NCBI GenBank assembly: GCA_029986975.1
Contig: DALTWR010000062.1
Span: 1 to 6,123 of the forward strand
Reading direction: 5' to 3'
DNA: 6,123 bases
Source of the DNA: Methanocorpusculum sp.
GTDB lineage: Archaea; Halobacteriota; Methanomicrobia; Methanomicrobiales; Methanocorpusculaceae
Shown piece after piece: positions 5,238-6,123 of this stretch. Both the position numbers and the translations under genes were made by a program. Each line of letters starts with the position of its first letter. Position 1 is the first letter of the stretch. Under the pieces are notes generated by a model. The model did no database searches. It was given only the letters and a program-made list of their open reading frames with translations, and was not told the origin of the DNA.

Positions 5238-6123
5238 TCAGATGCGTCTTCTTAAAGCAACTGCTGCAGTGATGCCGATGATTACCATGAGCGGGGCAAA
5301 GCCGGGTGTTTTGGCGCTTTGGGTGTTTTCAAAGGTGTATTCTCCAAAGATGTCCGGATATGCTGCTTTGGCTATTGCTTCGACTGCCTGAATAAATCTT
5401 GGACCTGAGCGGTCTGTTAAATCTCCGTCAATTACATAGATTGCATTGTTTTTGTAGGCAGAGACTGTTTTAAGCCGCGGGTCGCTTTCAAAGTAGAGGT
5501 TAATTACTTCTTCTTCACTTTCTCCGGTGTCCATTGCGGTGTTTAGGATGATGATGTCCGGGTTTGTTGTCAGGAATTTTTCAATGGTGACAACTCCCCA
5601 CCCATCAACATCTCCGAATGCGTTTATGCCCCCTGCAGCGGTGATTATGTCATTCTGCATAGTATTTTTGCCGGAGACATAGAGCGGATTGTACCATAAG
5701 AGGTGGGCAATTTTCGGTTTTTCTCCGGCGGGGATTGCTGAGGTTTTTTCTGCAATGAGGTCTAAGGTTTTCTGCATGTTGTTTATAAGGTTTTGTGCAT
5801 CATCTTCATGTCCTGTTGCTTTTCCGATTGTTGCGATGCTTGTAATTGTCGATTCAATGTCATCTGATGCGACTATGAGTATTTTGCATCCGTGTCTTCT
5901 GAGGTAATCGATTTCATCGGATGAGGTCATGGATTTTTCGCCGATTAATAAATCGGGTTCAAGGGTTATGATGCGTTCTTTGTTGAGACTGACGTATGAG
6001 CCGACGGTCTGCAGAGCTGCGGCTTCTTCAGGATAGTTCGTGCTGTCTGAACTCGCGATAACAGAGTCACCTGCACCGACGGCGAAGAGAATTTCGGCGG
6101 CTGCAGGCGTCAGGGAGATGATG
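5238..6123 (-). CDS. BtuF/FhuD-like ABC transporter substrate-binding protein (partial, N-terminus missing)
   Basis: 294 residues are visible, the reading frame remaining open to the window edge (first full codon at 6122), so the signal peptide and first strand lie outside. It is a class III periplasmic-binding-type protein (COG0614) that would capture a metal-chelate such as a corrinoid or siderophore outside the cell and hand it to a BtuCD-type importer. Seen: IISLTPAAAEILFAVGAG at the visible start, the classic first motif; NYPEEAAALQTVGSYVSLNKE; LEPDLLIGEK ending the first lobe; a long linking helix (IGKATGHEDDAQNLINNMQKT region); YVSGKNTMQNDIITAAGG and FLTTNPDIIIL in the second lobe. The last residues, TPGF followed by a hydrophobic helix and RRR, form an anchor or sorting signal. 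The next gene, 35 bases on, is cobQ-like, which favours a corrinoid substrate. An internal ATG at 5930 is not the start, because strong homology continues upstream of it. Confidence 0.9.
   Translation of the reverse strand, partial: IISLTPAAAEILFAVGAGDSVIASSDSTNYPEEAAALQTVGSYVSLNKERIITLEPDLLIGEKSMTSSDEIDYLRRHGCKILIVASDDIESTITSIATIGKATGHEDDAQNLINNMQKTLDLIAEKTSAIPAGEKPKIAHLLWYNPLYVSGKNTMQNDIITAAGGINAFGDVDGWGVVTIEKFLTTNPDIIILNTAMDTGESEEEVINLYFESDPRLKTVSAYKNNAIYVIDGDLTDRSGPRFIQAVEAIAKAAYPDIFGEYTFENTQSAKTPGFAPLMVIIGITAAVALRRRI
5241..5309 (-). other. PGF-CTERM sorting signal at the binding protein C-terminus
   Basis: The last 23 residues read Thr-Pro-Gly-Phe, then a hydrophobic stretch (APLMVIIGITAAVAL), then Arg-Arg-Arg-Ile and stop. 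This tripartite layout (PGF, transmembrane helix, basic cluster) is the pattern of PGF-CTERM proteins, which in euryarchaea are processed by archaeosortase A and linked to membrane lipid. The PGF codons are at 5298-5306 and the preceding residues (FENTQSAKT) are polar as expected for a spacer. If correct, the binding protein is lipid-anchored on the outer face of the membrane. A plain C-terminal membrane anchor is the alternative. Confidence 0.75.

Noticed and set aside
5238..5930. Treating the ATG at 5930 as the start of the binding protein
   Set aside because: The frame stays open upstream to the window edge and encodes clear family sequence, including SLTPAAAEILFAVGAG. The protein is therefore partial, not short.

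Overview
The window looks like part of a methanogenic archaeon chromosome, most likely an order close to Methanomicrobiales. This rests on the gene set and has not been checked by any search. The supporting signs are a geranylgeranyl-reductase-family flavoprotein, an archaeal dihydropteroate-synthase-like protein (MJ0107-type), an archaeal-style TruA, a CobQ of methanogen type, and a corrinoid-type binding protein ending in a PGF-CTERM sorting signal. Intergenic gaps are short and genes overlap at ATGA or TGATG junctions. The one clear promoter is a TATA box without a strong Shine-Dalgarno site. No mobile element, CRISPR array, tRNA or rRNA was seen.

Layout: (1) 1-173 is non-coding and lies downstream of the first operon. 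(2) On the minus strand, 2734 to 174 is a two-gene operon: a DHPS-like protein followed, with a one-base stop/start overlap, by a geranylgeranyl-reductase-family FAD oxidoreductase. (3) 2735-2781 is a 47-base divergent promoter region with a self-complementary TATA box. (4) On the plus strand, 2782-4319 is a two-gene operon: a PHP-domain metallophosphoesterase and truA, overlapping at ATGA. (5) On the minus strand, 6123 to 4282 holds a partial BtuF/FhuD-like substrate-binding protein followed 35 bases later by a cobQ-like gene, which converges on truA and overlaps its 3' end by 38 bases.

How the genes fit together: the right-hand minus-strand pair suggests corrinoid capture at the cell surface and amidation of the corrin ring in the cytoplasm. 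The left-hand pair suggests pterin (methanopterin-type) chemistry and/or reduction of an isoprenoid or other unsaturated substrate. PHP-truA looks like housekeeping nucleotide and tRNA metabolism.

The most unusual item is the cobQ-like gene. It has a recognisable ATP-dependent synthase domain and the short C-terminal helix typical of CobQ, but the roughly 200-residue glutamine amidotransferase domain that normally lies between them is absent. The usual KPxGD..SQ motif is also changed, and a serine-rich tail runs on into truA.
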